From Diphasiastrum complanatum (Eukaryota; Streptophyta; Lycopodiopsida; Lycopodiales; Lycopodiaceae): a DNA stretch of 64,000 bases. The DNA is taken from assembly GCA_029204225.1 (NCBI GenBank), contig CM055111.1, forward strand, positions 17,719,019 to 17,783,018, read 5' to 3'. The notes below the pieces were generated by a model. That model did no database searches and was not told the origin of the DNA. It worked only from the letters and a program-made list of their open reading frames with translations. Below, one piece after another: positions 34,430 through 45,328 of this stretch (position 1 is the first letter of the stretch; each line of letters starts with the position of its first letter). Made by a program: the position numbers and the translations under genes.

Positions 34430-35001
34430 GACCAAATTTAAGAAATCATTTCCTAGACCATTAAGAACAATCTATACAAGCTCTCCATATTGAATATTCT
34501 CTCCAATGGAAGCCAACTCCCTGTTTAGAGACTTGATTCTAAGCACATAATCAGGTGCACTCTCCTCACTTCTCTTAATGCTTTGCAAAATTTGATTTCT
34601 AAGCATAAGTACTCTAGAAGTGTTGCTAGATTCATAGATTGATTTTAAATAGTTCCAAGCCTCTTTAGCACTTGTACATGATGATTGTTCTCTCAAAAGC
34701 TCATTGCTCAAATTCATCCTCACACAATGAAGTGCAAGCCTAAATCTCTTTTTGTATCTCACTAACTCCTGTGCACCTAGAGGTTCATCTTCATCCTCAA
34801 TCAAGAACTCATAAAGTCTTGGAGCACCATTAGTGACTCCATCCTAACCTTCAAAATAGCATAATTAGTAGAATTCAATCTCTCACTAGCTTCTAGAAGG
34901 TATGCTCCAATAGATCCCATCTTACTAGTGAATTCTACACACAAGAAATAGATTTGATTAACTTTGAAACTCACAAAGGTCTCACACTTGTAGTGTTTCA
35001 C
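34430..35001 (-). pseudogene. Copia-1-related gag relic
   Basis: The minus strand opens with MGSIGAYLLEASERLNSTNY and KVRMESLMVL (cf. YMLESNDRLTSLNYSTWKVR in the intact element). A stop and frame change follow at about 34801, then DEPLGAQELVRYKKRFRLAL, SAKEAWNYLKSIYESSNTSR and LRIKSLNRELASIGENI. A TAG interrupts GELV, and the match ends at NLVQS near 34430. The rest of the element (zinc knuckle, pol) is missing. Confidence 0.9.
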
Positions 35002-35538
35002 TCAAATTAAATTTTTAATCCAACAAATGGACTTATAATCTCAGTTCTGTCACTTTCTCACAAAGTTGAAATGAAGATAAGATGATGTGAAATCTACTTT
35101 CAAACAAATCTTGCCAATCTTGGCTATTTTGGGACAAAGAAATGACTTAATCTCCCTCACACCTCTTGATGTACTTTCAAGACCTGTAAGTGACTTTAAT
35201 AGGACTTGATTTCAGCCTTAATTATTTAGATTTCATGAATCAAATTCAAATCTAATCAATGGCACTCAAACTTGGTAGTTTATTCTAGGATTTCCACTAA
35301 TAATCACATCAAGATCTCTCAAATTCAATTTTCAATGATCAAATAAATATCATACATTAATTGCAAGTTCAGAGATGCTCACACGTGTGAACAATATGGA
35401 TTTTGAACCCTACAAAGTTTGGAATCAAATCCCCTCACCAAACCTTAGCTTCTAGCTCGCCCTCACAAAACTAGTTTTTAGCACCAATACTTGCTAAAAA
35501 TGGATTTGATTTGATCAATGATTCAAGCCCTTGTACTT

Positions 35539-35551
35539 GGATCTGATACCA
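35539..35551 (-). other. Primer-binding site of the minus-strand copia-1 relic
   Basis: The minus strand reads TGGTATCAGATCC, one base off the initiator tRNA-Met complement at the usual place. It directly follows an LTR end ...TTTCACA and precedes the gag relic by about 540 bases of leader, as in the intact element. Confidence 0.75.
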
Positions 35552-35740
35552 TGTGAAAGTACAGTACTTTTTGGACCATAAATGGGTCTTCAAAGATCCA
35601 CAAGAGTAATTATATACTTGCCTTACAATCTATCCAAAAACTAGTCAACAAAATCTTGATCTAGACTGGCAATTTGACAAATAACAAGCATTGATAATCA
35701 AATCAAATATCAAGAACATAGATCTGAGCCCACATGTATT
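35552..35740 (-). mobile_element. 3' part of the LTR of the minus-strand copia-1 relic
   Basis: On the minus strand this ends in CTTTCACA immediately before the PBS. It contains the AAATCTTGATCTAGACTG and TTGTTATTTGTCAAATTG blocks found in the opposite direction at 34330-34425. Only ~190 bp of the LTR remain; beyond 35740 the sequence is unrelated. Confidence 0.75.
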
Positions 35741-36210
35741 GGATATGAATATCCTTGCTTTGGCACCTCCAATTGATGGCTTATTAGGAACATTTCCTGA
35801 CTTTCCAGACATTTTCTCACTTTTTTCAATTGTGACATTTCCTTTATGTAGTCATGTTTTTCAAAGAACTTCTTCCAACTTTTTGATAGTTGATTTAGAC
35901 AAGGACTCTGGTTTTGTATTCCAAGCAAATAGAATGTGAAGATTAATAAGTCTCTCAATCACATGTACCTCAGCATGCAATGTGCATATATGAACATATT
36001 TCAGTGGAATTGGCAAAACACCTTTCAGATTTGGATCTTCTACTTCTCTTGTTGGGCCAATGTTCATATCGTAGCAATTCTTCACGCACTAAATACAAAG
36101 ATGCTTTGATGTTGCCCCATGAGAGACATTGTACATACATTTTAGTGTTTTTAAATAACTTGCAAGATGCCATTGGATTTGAAAACATCCATGATTTTCC
36201 ACTGTAAGTT
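35741..36210 (-). pseudogene. Unidentified minus-strand coding relic
   Basis: Two frames in succession, 36188-35861 and 35958-35710, read WHLASYLKTLKCM-like sequence. NIGPTREVEDPNLKGVLPIP, then RLINLHILFAWNTKPESLSK follow. After a shift comes SWKKFFEKHDYIKEMSQLKK. The continuity across the shift suggests a former protein-coding gene or element. No domain is recognised; a host gene fragment or DNA-transposon protein are both possible. Confidence 0.35.
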
Positions 36211-37239
36211 TCTAACCCTCCAAATGTCCCTTTATAATTTCACCATAATTTGTACGCGAAAATATCCATGAGAGAACTTTATGATCCTCTTTCAAAACCT
36301 ATAGAAAAGCAAGTAATGTATTCTGCATTAATCATGTATTCAAAAATAGAAGTGTACCTAAACAAATTGAATAGAAATATGTCAAATGTACCTAGAATGC
36401 AACTATCCACCATATGTGATTTTCTGATTGAACACTAAATGTGCTATCATTGGTATATGATATTTTGTTCATCAAAGTGACACTCACCCGTTCTAGCTTT
36501 TGACCTTTGATGATTCCAGATTTGTCTAGTTTTATCACAATAATCAACTTTCCATTTGTTTGATGTCATGTAGTTCATAGAATCAAATAAAGTATTTTAA
36601 GACATTTTCGACATCAAGGAAGATATTGTTGCAATTGTTGTATCTAAGTTCACCACTTTCAAATTTGTATAAATCATTTATATGAAATGGTTGGCCAACA
36701 ACCTTGAACATTTTCTTTTTGGAATAATTTATTGCTAATGTTACTCGCTATGGACGAGGAAGATATGTTTTCTTAATTTCCACTTGAGCGAATGCTTCTT
36801 GAATTATTCTAAAAAATGTAGAATAATCATTTTGCTAATTCCAGCCTGATCACGTGCACCTTGTATCACATTTGCATCCAAATAAGTTTGATTCTTACTC
36901 AAAACTATGTGTAATTTCATTTTCCATCTTTTGAAATCAATCATTTTCCATCATTGCTCTTGTTGACTTTCTTGGGAGAACATGACTTAAAGATTTTCCA
37001 ATGCATGATTGATTTTTGAAATAGTCCTTTGCAAACAAGCATGATCCGCAACACACATACCAAAGCCATATGATGTTTAGTCAACAATAAAATTGATAAT
37101 GCAATTGAAACAAACCAAAATTAAATAAAAATATACGAATGAAGTAAAAAATTTATAATCTAACATACTTGAATGTCCGAATTCTTTTCTTCTGATTGTC
37201 GCTATGTAAAGATAAACCATCAATGTTCCTCTTCGTTAC
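36211..37239. other. Region with only weak minus-strand coding traces
   Basis: Short open pieces separated by stops occur on the minus strand (for example FDSMNYMTSNKWKVDYCDKT near 36560). They may belong to the same decayed locus as 35741-36210 and 37240-37640. Nothing can be named. Confidence 0.3.
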
Positions 37240-37640
37240 TCTTTTTCGTTTCTTTTTCATCACTGTCTTTCTTGATCATTTCCACATCAACAATTGATTT
37301 TAAACTTTTGGATCGCAACTTCTCCAATGATTCTGACATATCTTGGTTTTTGATCTCTGAAGACTTGTTATTGTAGTATTCAACTCCGATATAACATGCT
37401 TGAGTGCAATGTTTTCATTACTAGAGTGTTGCACATAATATTGCAATTGTTCATTAGCACACTGCAAATGTTGATTGAGACTCAACAATTTGCATCATGC
37501 AAGCCAATGTCATGCAACCTTTGACAATATTCAAGTAATCCATTGTTTCCTTCACATACAAATTTGAGAAGATTACTAACGGACTTAAAATCTGGACATA
37601 AATTGGTATCTGAATCTTCAGGATAAATTGATCCATATGT
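37240..37640 (-). pseudogene. Unidentified helical protein relic
   Basis: On the minus strand: PEDSDTNLCPDFKSVSNLLK, then FVCEGNNGLLEYCQRLHDIG. After a one-base shift near 37480 comes LSLNQHLQCANEQLQYYVQH, then SELNTTITSLQRSKTK. The helical, Leu-spaced pattern continues over the shift, supporting a broken coding sequence. The family is unknown. It is cut at 37638 by the LTR on its upstream side. Confidence 0.4.
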
Positions 37641-37942
37641 GAGAAATTTCAACTAGTTTTGCTATTTTGGTCATATTTGTATGTTTGGCAATTGAGGCCA
37701 ATTTCAATATTAGACTTAGAGTTTGACTTTTCAAAGTTATATTAGTCTAAATTCATTTGAATAAACACTTTTTGAAAGTGTGTTTAAGTGTAGTACACGA
37801 GTTTTAGTAGATTCAAATTTGAGTAGTAGAGACATTGAATATAGTCACATAAATAGTAGGGTTTTTTATTATGGAGGGAAACCAAAGTTTGAAATTAGGT
37901 TTGGACCTGTTACAAAAGGATGTAGCTCATGGAAAGAGACAT

Positions 37943-38004
<62 letters not shown>

Positions 38005-38220
38005 TCTTATCTCATTTCATGCTTATACATGGTTCTCTTGGGTCCATCCATCCATTGGTGCACTATATTGGTGATATCTTGCAATTTTGTGTGTAAAATG
38101 TTTATTTTATGCTATTTTTGGATCCACATTGTTAGTCGATATTTCTGCACGAAAAATTGGACTAATGTTGAGATTTTGTTTTTCGAAACTGTAAAAAATC
38201 GACATCTGAAACCCGGTTAT
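37638..38220 (+). mobile_element. Copia-1-related solo LTR with (CT)n tract
   Basis: It begins TGTGAGAAATTTCAACTAG. It shares with the 13658 LTR the order TTTGGCAATTGAGGCCAAT, AGACTTAGAGTTTGAC-like and TGTGTAAAATG near the right end. A (CT)n run (37943-38006) lies where other copies have a pyrimidine-rich leader. No pol is attached, so it is a solo LTR. The right edge is approximate. Confidence 0.6.
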
Positions 38221-39239
38221 TAGCAAAAAATCAGCATATAGTTGCCTCTGTAAAAGGGTCCCAGCCTGTCCCTAAAGTGGCTAGACATGTTATAGTAGAA
38301 TTTTGTCACGGTCTCAATGTGGGGTCGAAGATCTTTCGTAGTATAGCCCTTCCGCCTGTCAACAAATGTTAGATCACTAGATAGGTGCCTAACTATGCAT
38401 AGATGCTACTTTTAATTAATTTCATACTTTCTCCCTTAACTCTATTCACCACTATACTACTCCTCTTTAACTCTACTCCTCTACACTAACATTCAGCATA
38501 GTTTTGGTTGAAGGGAAGGGATGGAGAAGAAGAGATTGAGAAGAGAAGAGAAAGAGAGAGAAAGAGGGTGAGGGTGGAGGTTAGCTCAAATGCTCCTTAT
38601 GCTTGCTAATGGAAAAACCTTCACTATGGCAAACAATAAAACATTGATATAGAAAGCAATAGAAAATACAACCAAGAGCAATAGCAAGTAGTGAATAGCA
38701 AATGATGATGCTTCTCTTCCAAAAATGGTAGAGTTTCCTCCTTCTCATTAAGCATGAAAATAGTGTACAAATGGTGCTTTTTTATAAAATGGGGAAGGCC
38801 CTTGCCTCTCAATCTTATTGGCTAATATTCACAATGATCCTAACCATTCATATTGGACCCAACTTGATCCAATGGGTCCACAAAAAGTACATTAGAAATC
38901 ACAAGATTCATGTGAGTCCCAATTTGGACCCAACTCTAAAAAGTGATCTCTAAGTTTAAAAATGAATTGGGCCTCTAGTTTTATTTCAATTACAAGGCCC
39001 AAGTCAAGTTTATTTTATTTACAACTTCAATTGCGTGCTCATTGGGCCATGAGCTTATACACGCAGAATGTCATGCCCTCGCAACACATTTTATTGGAGG
39101 ATTTTATTTATTTACTCATTGTTGGGAATACCCCCGACACTCAAGAACCGTAAAAAATATTTGATATATGTCAATTTTTGTAAAGCCGAACGAAAAGTGC
39201 TGGTCCACCTAGAATTGGGTCCTGCAAAAAATAGGATGT
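38221..39239. other. Region without a supportable gene
   Basis: Noncoding. A purine-rich stretch (GAGAAGAAGAG-like, 38510-38580) and AT-rich sequence are present. Two short ORFs at 38771-39153 lack motifs. It may be part of another decayed LTR. Confidence 0.45.
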
Positions 39240-39800
39240 AGAACTTTGTAAATATTGTGTTTAATTGGGTTGCACACATGGAAGACCAAGATGCCACGTG
39301 GCAACCCACTCCTAAAGTAGGTTAGGTCAATTCAAGACAGTTGGTCATGTCTATTTGGTGCTCATCCCTACTCTTTAGGACCTACACCTAAGTTTAAGGC
39401 AAAAATTTGACCAACTAGCTACCTACCAAGCATAAGTCTAGGATCTAGGCTAAAGTTTCATTTTAGGGCAAGAAGGGTGAGTTAACTTCCTTATTATATG
39501 CTGGAAATCCACCTAATTTCAAGAAGGAAGTCAAATTTGCTATGTATTCCAAACTCCCATAGTGAGAAGAGAGAAAACGTTTTGGAGCTCATTGGCAATC
39601 TCAAGCTAGTTCACTATGTACATTGAGTTTTTGTAATTCAAATGAAACCAAATCAATTTCTACTTGTTTCTCAGTTTTAAGGCCTACTACAGCCTGTAGT
39701 ACACACGTGTGGACTCGGATTTGGGTCTTTGATCTTGTTTATTGATTATCCATACTTGTTATGTGTCAAATTGGTAATCTAGATCAAGATTTTTTATTTG
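39240..39800 (+). mobile_element. Copia-1-related LTR relic
   Basis: Collinear with the LTR at 33828-34425 through CCACTCCTAAAGTAGGTTAG, ACCAACTAGCTACC, GCTATGTATTCCAAACTCCC, CACACGTGTGG and TCTAGATCAAGATTTT. It is ~75 percent identical by eye. Both ends are degenerate and no pol is attached. Confidence 0.7.
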
Positions 39801-41260
39801 GTTTTTTGATGCATTGTTAAGCAAGCACATTTAATAATTATTTTGAAGCCTATGTTCCTTCAAACCCAAGTTCCTATAAGCACATCTATAGGCTTAGCCA
39901 GTGTAAAACATAAAGGTTGTGCCTTGTGATTGCACAGTAGTGTGGAACTAGAAAAATATATCAAAAACACATATGAATGAGTGAGATCTAGTAGACAACA
40001 CGAGCATCATATGATGAAACTCTGAGTAGCATTACTGTTGATGTATTAATTGTTGATACATGTTATAAAACATGTACAAAGGCAAACAATTTCATTTTTT
40101 GAAGATATAGCTTAGTAGACTTAAGAAAGAGCCAAATCTACAGTAATAGGCACTCATCCGACTGGATTAATAATTCAAAAATTGGTGGAAAAACATGGTT
40201 CAACAAAGTTAGCAATACCTTAAACTATCACAAAATATTATGCATATCTAAATGGTCAAATGTTTCTTAACTTACAGAAGAAGCTAGATCATCTTCCATG
40301 AGGTCCTTTGCCAATCCAAAATCTCCTGCAAGATCTTCAAGAAGCCTTTAGATACTACTTATACAAGCTGTGATACTAAGATACTATACTTATCACTATC
40401 AGCCTTAATTTTGTGATAACTCAAAACTACATGCAAATAAATTTCATGGAAATCTCACAGTTTATAAGTGGCCATATTCAGATTACAACAAATGGAGATC
40501 CCTGAATATTAGCTATTGCATAAAAAATATATACGTTATATTGAATAATCTACTTTCGCCTAACATGGTGAGCAGTTGTCGAAAAGCTATGGAATTTCAG
40601 GATTCAACAAGAAGCTTTAAGCGCTTCACAAAATCTGATGGTTCCAGCATCTAGATGAAAGAACATTTTCATTCCATAAAAAGAAATGAAAAAAAATTAC
40701 TTCTTCAGAAAAGTAGATCCCGTTTGCTTTTTTCACCATATCCGCCCTGAAAACATATGAGAGAGAGAACGTACCGGCGATGGCGGACGATCACCAAGAT
40801 CAGCATGCGATGGTGGATGAGCGCAACAATAGAACGTAAGAGGAGATCAAGATGAGCGTGATGGTGGACTAGGAGAGAAGGGCGAGTAGAGGAGAGGAAT
40901 AGCGTGGGAAAGTATGGCCCAAAGAGCTCCAAAATCTCCAAAATCAAGACCCAATTCAAGGATCGTTAGCTATAAAAGCCCCAAAATTTCAGTCTCTTTC
41001 TCTTTCTCTCGATGGCCAAAATTGCAACCAATGAAAATCTTCAGTTACCTGGCGGAGCATCCACCTCTTGCCCACTTGCAACTGGTGCGCCAGTGCAACA
41101 CCTCATGTCATCCGTCCATCGATGTGACCCATGCCATCCACCTCACGCAGGTGGTCTTAGTGATTTTTACCCCTTAGCCTTCAGGTAACCCAACGCAGGT
41201 ACCCCGTTCGCACCATGGAAGGGGGAGAGAGAGCTTGAGCCGGTGCTGGCAAACTCTTTT
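39801..41260. other. Mostly noncoding region around a kinase-like exon
   Basis: Besides the exon at 40276-40325 no coding sequence is recognised. The right part (about 40740-41060), read on the minus strand, is pyrimidine-rich and ends CGCCATCGCCG|GTACGT, resembling a 5' leader followed by a splice donor. It contains TTTTATAGC as a weak TATA-like site. It could be the start of a gene whose other exons are lost or unrecognised. Confidence 0.3.
40276..40325 (-). pseudogene. Isolated NEK-like protein kinase exon (DFG activation segment)
   Basis: On the minus strand, CTTGCAG precedes and GTAAGT follows a 50-base open segment coding GDFGLAKDLMEDDLASS. DFG is the Mg-binding kinase motif. The continuation LAK-x-L-x-x-DDLASS is characteristic of plant NIMA-related kinases, whose next residues are V-V/M-G-T-P-x-Y-M-C-P-E. 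Both splice sites have good consensus. Neither the upstream HRD-containing exon nor the downstream GTPxYMCPE exon is found within a kilobase on either side. It is therefore annotated as a fragment, probably a captured or surviving exon. Confidence 0.6.
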
Positions 41261-41479
41261 TTGAATTATCCTCGAAAAGGACTCCAATTATAAAGATTCT
41301 TGATTATTTTAAGGCTATTACTCATAACAGGGTTCCTATTCTAATCTAACAAAGTCGTCGAAATTTTATCATACTGGTTTTTGAGAAATTGTGTTGGTTT
41401 CATGCCTATACTGTACAGTTTTTTTCAAGCATTCGCGCGCGCATGAGGGAGAGAGAGAGAGACAAGGGGGGGGGGTACT

Positions 41480-42790
41480 TGTGATGCTTTCTCATTCATA
41501 TGAATCAAATTCGAATTACCTCGAGTGATAAAAATGAAATTTGAGCATCACAAGTGTAGGGGCAAATCCATTAGTACGACTATACCAAACTCAAGTGATG
41601 TAAGTGTCAACTTGAGATGGATCGAGTTTGAACACAATCAATGAACTATGTTGAGTGACTAGGACCAAAACCACATGTTAGGCATGATCTTTGAGCCAGC
41701 TTGGGCGATTAGCATCAAATTTGAGCTATCTAAAAGCTTGAGATTCCATGAATTTGATCACTTTAGAAGCAACTTCTAATGATAAAGGCCAAAACTGAGC
41801 CATCTTGATTGACACACCTCAAAGTTGAACTATTTCGAGTGATAGGGGCCATTTCCATCCATAAGGAATCAAACTAAAGCAATCCAATTGTCCTAAGCTT
41901 AAACTTGATCGAGTGACAAGGGACATAATAGCCAAAATTGAGCTATCGTGACTAAATCATCTAAAATTTGACCTACGTCTTGTGATATGGGTCAATTCTG
42001 TTGATAAGGAGTCGAACTCAAGCAATCTAGCAATCCAAAAATCGAGCTATCTTGATTGATAGACATCAAATTTGAGCTATCTTGAGTGGTAGGGGCCAAT
42101 TCCATGACGAGGGATCAAAGTCAAGCAATCTAATCCTAAACTTGAAAATTATTGAGTTTGATTGCTTGATGAATTACGTCGTCATAAAAACCAAATTGCA
42201 TGTTAGACATCAAAATTGAGCTATCCCAAATAACATGCATTAAATTTGAGTTCTCCAATTTTGTAAGCCCGAGATTTTATGAATTCAATCATTCTATGAA
42301 GAACCTCAACTTATAACAACCAAAATTGAGCTATCTCGATTGATGGAGATTACATTTGAGCTATCTCTTGTGATATGGGTCAATTTCATTGATAGGAAGT
42401 AGAACTCAATCAACCTAAATGTACCAACTTGATATTGACCAATTTTGCTCACTCAATGAGCCACATTGTTGGCTGATAATGACCAAAATCGCATGTCAGA
42501 CATCAAACTTGAGCTCTCAAACAATAGACACCAAATTTGAGCTACCTGAATGTCCTAGTCTCATGATTCTTCTAATTTAAGCACTCAATGAGCAATCTCA
42601 AATGATAAGAGACAAAATTGAGCTATCTCAAATGAACATACATCAAATTCAATAGGGGTGAGTTGCATAGAAAATGGAGTGAACTCGACTTGTTTTAAGG
42701 TTCTAAAGCAAAGACTCCTTTGATTTGATCACTCAATCGACAACCTCAAATGAAAAAGGCCAAATTTGAGTTCATATTGCTGGTCTATTG
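41480..42790. repeat. Degenerate tandem repeat region (TTGAGCTATCTTGATTGATAG-like units)
   Basis: Variants of TTTGAGCTATCTTGAGTGAT recur roughly every 50-100 bases on the plus strand. Longer phrases recur too: CATGTTAGACATCAAAATTG-like at about 41670, 42195 and 42490, and GATAGGGGCCAATTCCAT-like at about 41855, 42095 and 42375. The units are too diverged for a single period. No ORF spans it. Confidence 0.8.
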
Positions 42791-43321
42791 AGAAACACTA
42801 GGTATTGTATGTTGATGATGCGGCTCTTAGTCTTTAGAGAGTAGTGTATTCTTGACATATCGTGTTAGATGCATGGAGTTAGATGCATAGATAGTAGTAT
42901 CCAAAAGGAAAAAAGGGTCTCTGCAAAAATAGATACAAATCCTCAACCAGTGTACTTATTTGAATATTTATTGGCTAAGGCACCTATTCAAGCATATATT
43001 CAAGTGAAAGATGACCCAATTCAAGTGCCGACTTTGTGAAATAAATTGAGAGGTGTAAAATAAGTGGTAGCCTAGGTGTACTAAGATGAGCTAAACAAGA
43101 ACAATAGTCTCTTAGAACAAAGGGGTAAAAGTTCATTTGATTTTGATTTCTAGTATGAATACAAACTATGAAAGAATGATTTATCGATCCTTTAGTCCAA
43201 TTGAATTTGGAGCTAGAGGTGGCACAAAAGTTACCACATGGATAACTAGCTTGTGACACCCAAGTATTCATAGTACAACATACATCCATCCCAATTGCTT
43301 AGCTATTTTGAGTCGATCCTT
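42791..43321. other. Region without a supportable gene
   Basis: No coding sequence or repeat edge is recognised. Copia integrase sequence begins at about 43322. Confidence 0.5.
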
Positions 43322-43960
43322 GATAGAGGGACAAAAGTGGAGTATGGCTCCATGAGATTCAACTGAAAGGAGTTTTCTTGTCCCTATACCCCTCAACAAA
43401 ATGGGGCAGCCGAGAGGAGAAACATGACATTGTGTGAATGTTCTAAATCTTTAAGGCTTGATGCATGTTTACCAAAGTCTTTTTGGGGAGAAGCCCTCAC
43501 TTGTGCTAACTATTTGATGAATAGAGTTCCATGTAGCTCTATTGAACACCATTTGAAGTCTTATATGGGAAGAAACTAAACCTCAAGGACTCAATGGGTG
43601 TTTGGATATTTTCTATGTGCATACACCTTTGGAGAGAGACAAGGACAAAGGAGGATCCATCATCAATCAAGGGGATCATGCTCCAGGTATGGAAATGCAA
43701 GCAAGGGATACAAGATATACATTCCATCTTCCAACAAGTTTGTGGTTTCTAGAAATGTCATATTTGATGAGAATAAGATGCATAAGCTTGTTGACTGCTC
43801 AATCAAATAAGCTATCAAGAGGGAGGTGCTGAGGATGAAGACAATTGTGATCTTGAAGAGGAGCAATAGCCAAGCAATCACTCCAAGAAGGTCATCAAGG
43901 GTAACAATGGAGCCAATAAGGCTCACATACCAAGACAAGGGCAAGCAAAGTGCTGGATTA
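43322..43960 (+). pseudogene. Copia integrase C-terminal relic
   Basis: It reads CPYTPQQNGAAERRNMTLCE (catalytic Glu region), then LPKSFWGEALTCANYLMNRV. A damaged FGY segment follows, then KGYKIYIPSSNKFVVSRNVI and SRVTMEPIRLTYQDKGKQSA. It is close to copia-1 (cf. LTYDGKGKQ in the intact ORF). Several frame changes are present, near 43560, 43640 and 43810. It is cut at about 43960 by the copia-3 LTR region. Confidence 0.85.
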
Positions 43961-44033
43961 TTCTCCTTCTTACTAATTGACCAATCGGTTTTAATCTTCA
44001 TCCATTGTCTATCCACTTCTGTAGATTTTCCCG

Positions 44034-44539
44034 TGTTTTTACACAGTCTGCAGATTTACAAGTGTTTTTACACAGTCTGCAGAAATACACGGAGTTTGAC
44101 AGTAGTGTCGCCTTTTTCGCATTTTTCGCCTGTCGGGAATTGCGAGTAAATATGGAGTCGCATTTTTTGCTTTTTCCAAAGAGCCTCAAATGTTAAGGAA
44201 AGGACTCTGGCAATGTGTGGGGCAACCCTAAATCAGATTTAAAAGGTGACACTGTCAGGTTTTTTGCAAAATCCCGACACTATCGTCTTTTTACGACAAT
44301 GTCGCCTGTGGCTGTTTTAGTTCATTTCTGCAGAAGTGACAATTTGGTTCATTTATGTAGACAGACTATTTATGGCCAATTTTCACCACTTATCAATAAT
44401 CAATGACAAGGAACCGGATGGATGCCAACTGATACCAGCAACATGACGATCGCAATTGATGATCTAATTTCTTAGTATAAATAGTTGTTCATATTCATAA
44501 AGTTTTCATTATCAATCAAAAGAAGCATTTTGAATAGCT

Positions 44540-44573
<34 letters not shown>

Positions 44574-45153
44574 CCTGCGAGCTTGAACACTCTTGAGTAT
44601 TCTAGCTCACTTCTTAGAGTTGTTTTAGAGATTGCTATTGCACTACTGCTTATCAGCATTGCGCTTAATTCAAACTTTCATTTTAGTTGCTCAGAGATAA
44701 CATAGAGTACGCGACTTTCGATTTGCAACTTATTGTACTCATTTACATCTTTTTCGTTTTCATACTGAATCAATACTATCTTTTCTAGCGTTCAACTTCG
44801 TCTCAGAATGTATGCATTTCTGTAGTTCTTCGCGACTAATTATTTGTCTTGTGATTCGTGACTGATTATTTTTCTATCGTTTCGCGACAAATTATTTGTT
44901 TGATAATTCAATGCTTAATTGTTTGGCTACGTAATCACTATAGTATTGATGATTTCAACGTTAGTTACTATAAGATCAAACATGATTTCTATCACTATTG
45001 TTTTGTTCCAAATTGATAGGGATAGTCATGCATTGTGAAAGAGGAAGATAGTTTATTCCACTATGCACGAAATTTTTTTTTTTTAAACACTCAAATTATT
45101 TTCATTCGTTTCTTTTCGAGTTCGACCTATCTTCACAACATCTCTTTCCGACA
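44034..45153 (+). mobile_element. Copia-3 5' LTR region
   Basis: The right edge is fixed by ...CGACA immediately before the PBS at 45154. TTAGTATAAATAG near 44473 is a strong TATA box. A (CT)n tract at 44542-44570 is followed by CAAGCCTGCGAGCTTG, a small hairpin. The minus-strand LTR at 29250-30040 matches these landmarks. A 29 bp direct repeat (TGTTTTTACACAGTCTGCAG at 44034 and 44063) lies at the left. The left LTR edge is uncertain and may lie further right. Confidence 0.65.
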
Positions 45154-45165
45154 TGGTATTAGAGC
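45154..45165 (+). other. Copia-3 primer-binding site
   Basis: TGGTATTAGAGC, one base off the initiator tRNA-Met complement, directly after the LTR and upstream of the gag relic. Confidence 0.75.
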
Positions 45166-45328
45166 AAAATCTTCAATACTTGATATCTTTCGTGATATCA
45201 AATTGATATCATACTCTACAATTCTTTTCAACCTTTCAGTATTTGAGAATTGATTTTCTATTGTTGGCATTACTGCATCTTAGCGTCATCGATACAATCG
45301 ACAGAGTAAGTTCCAGGGATTCTCAAAG

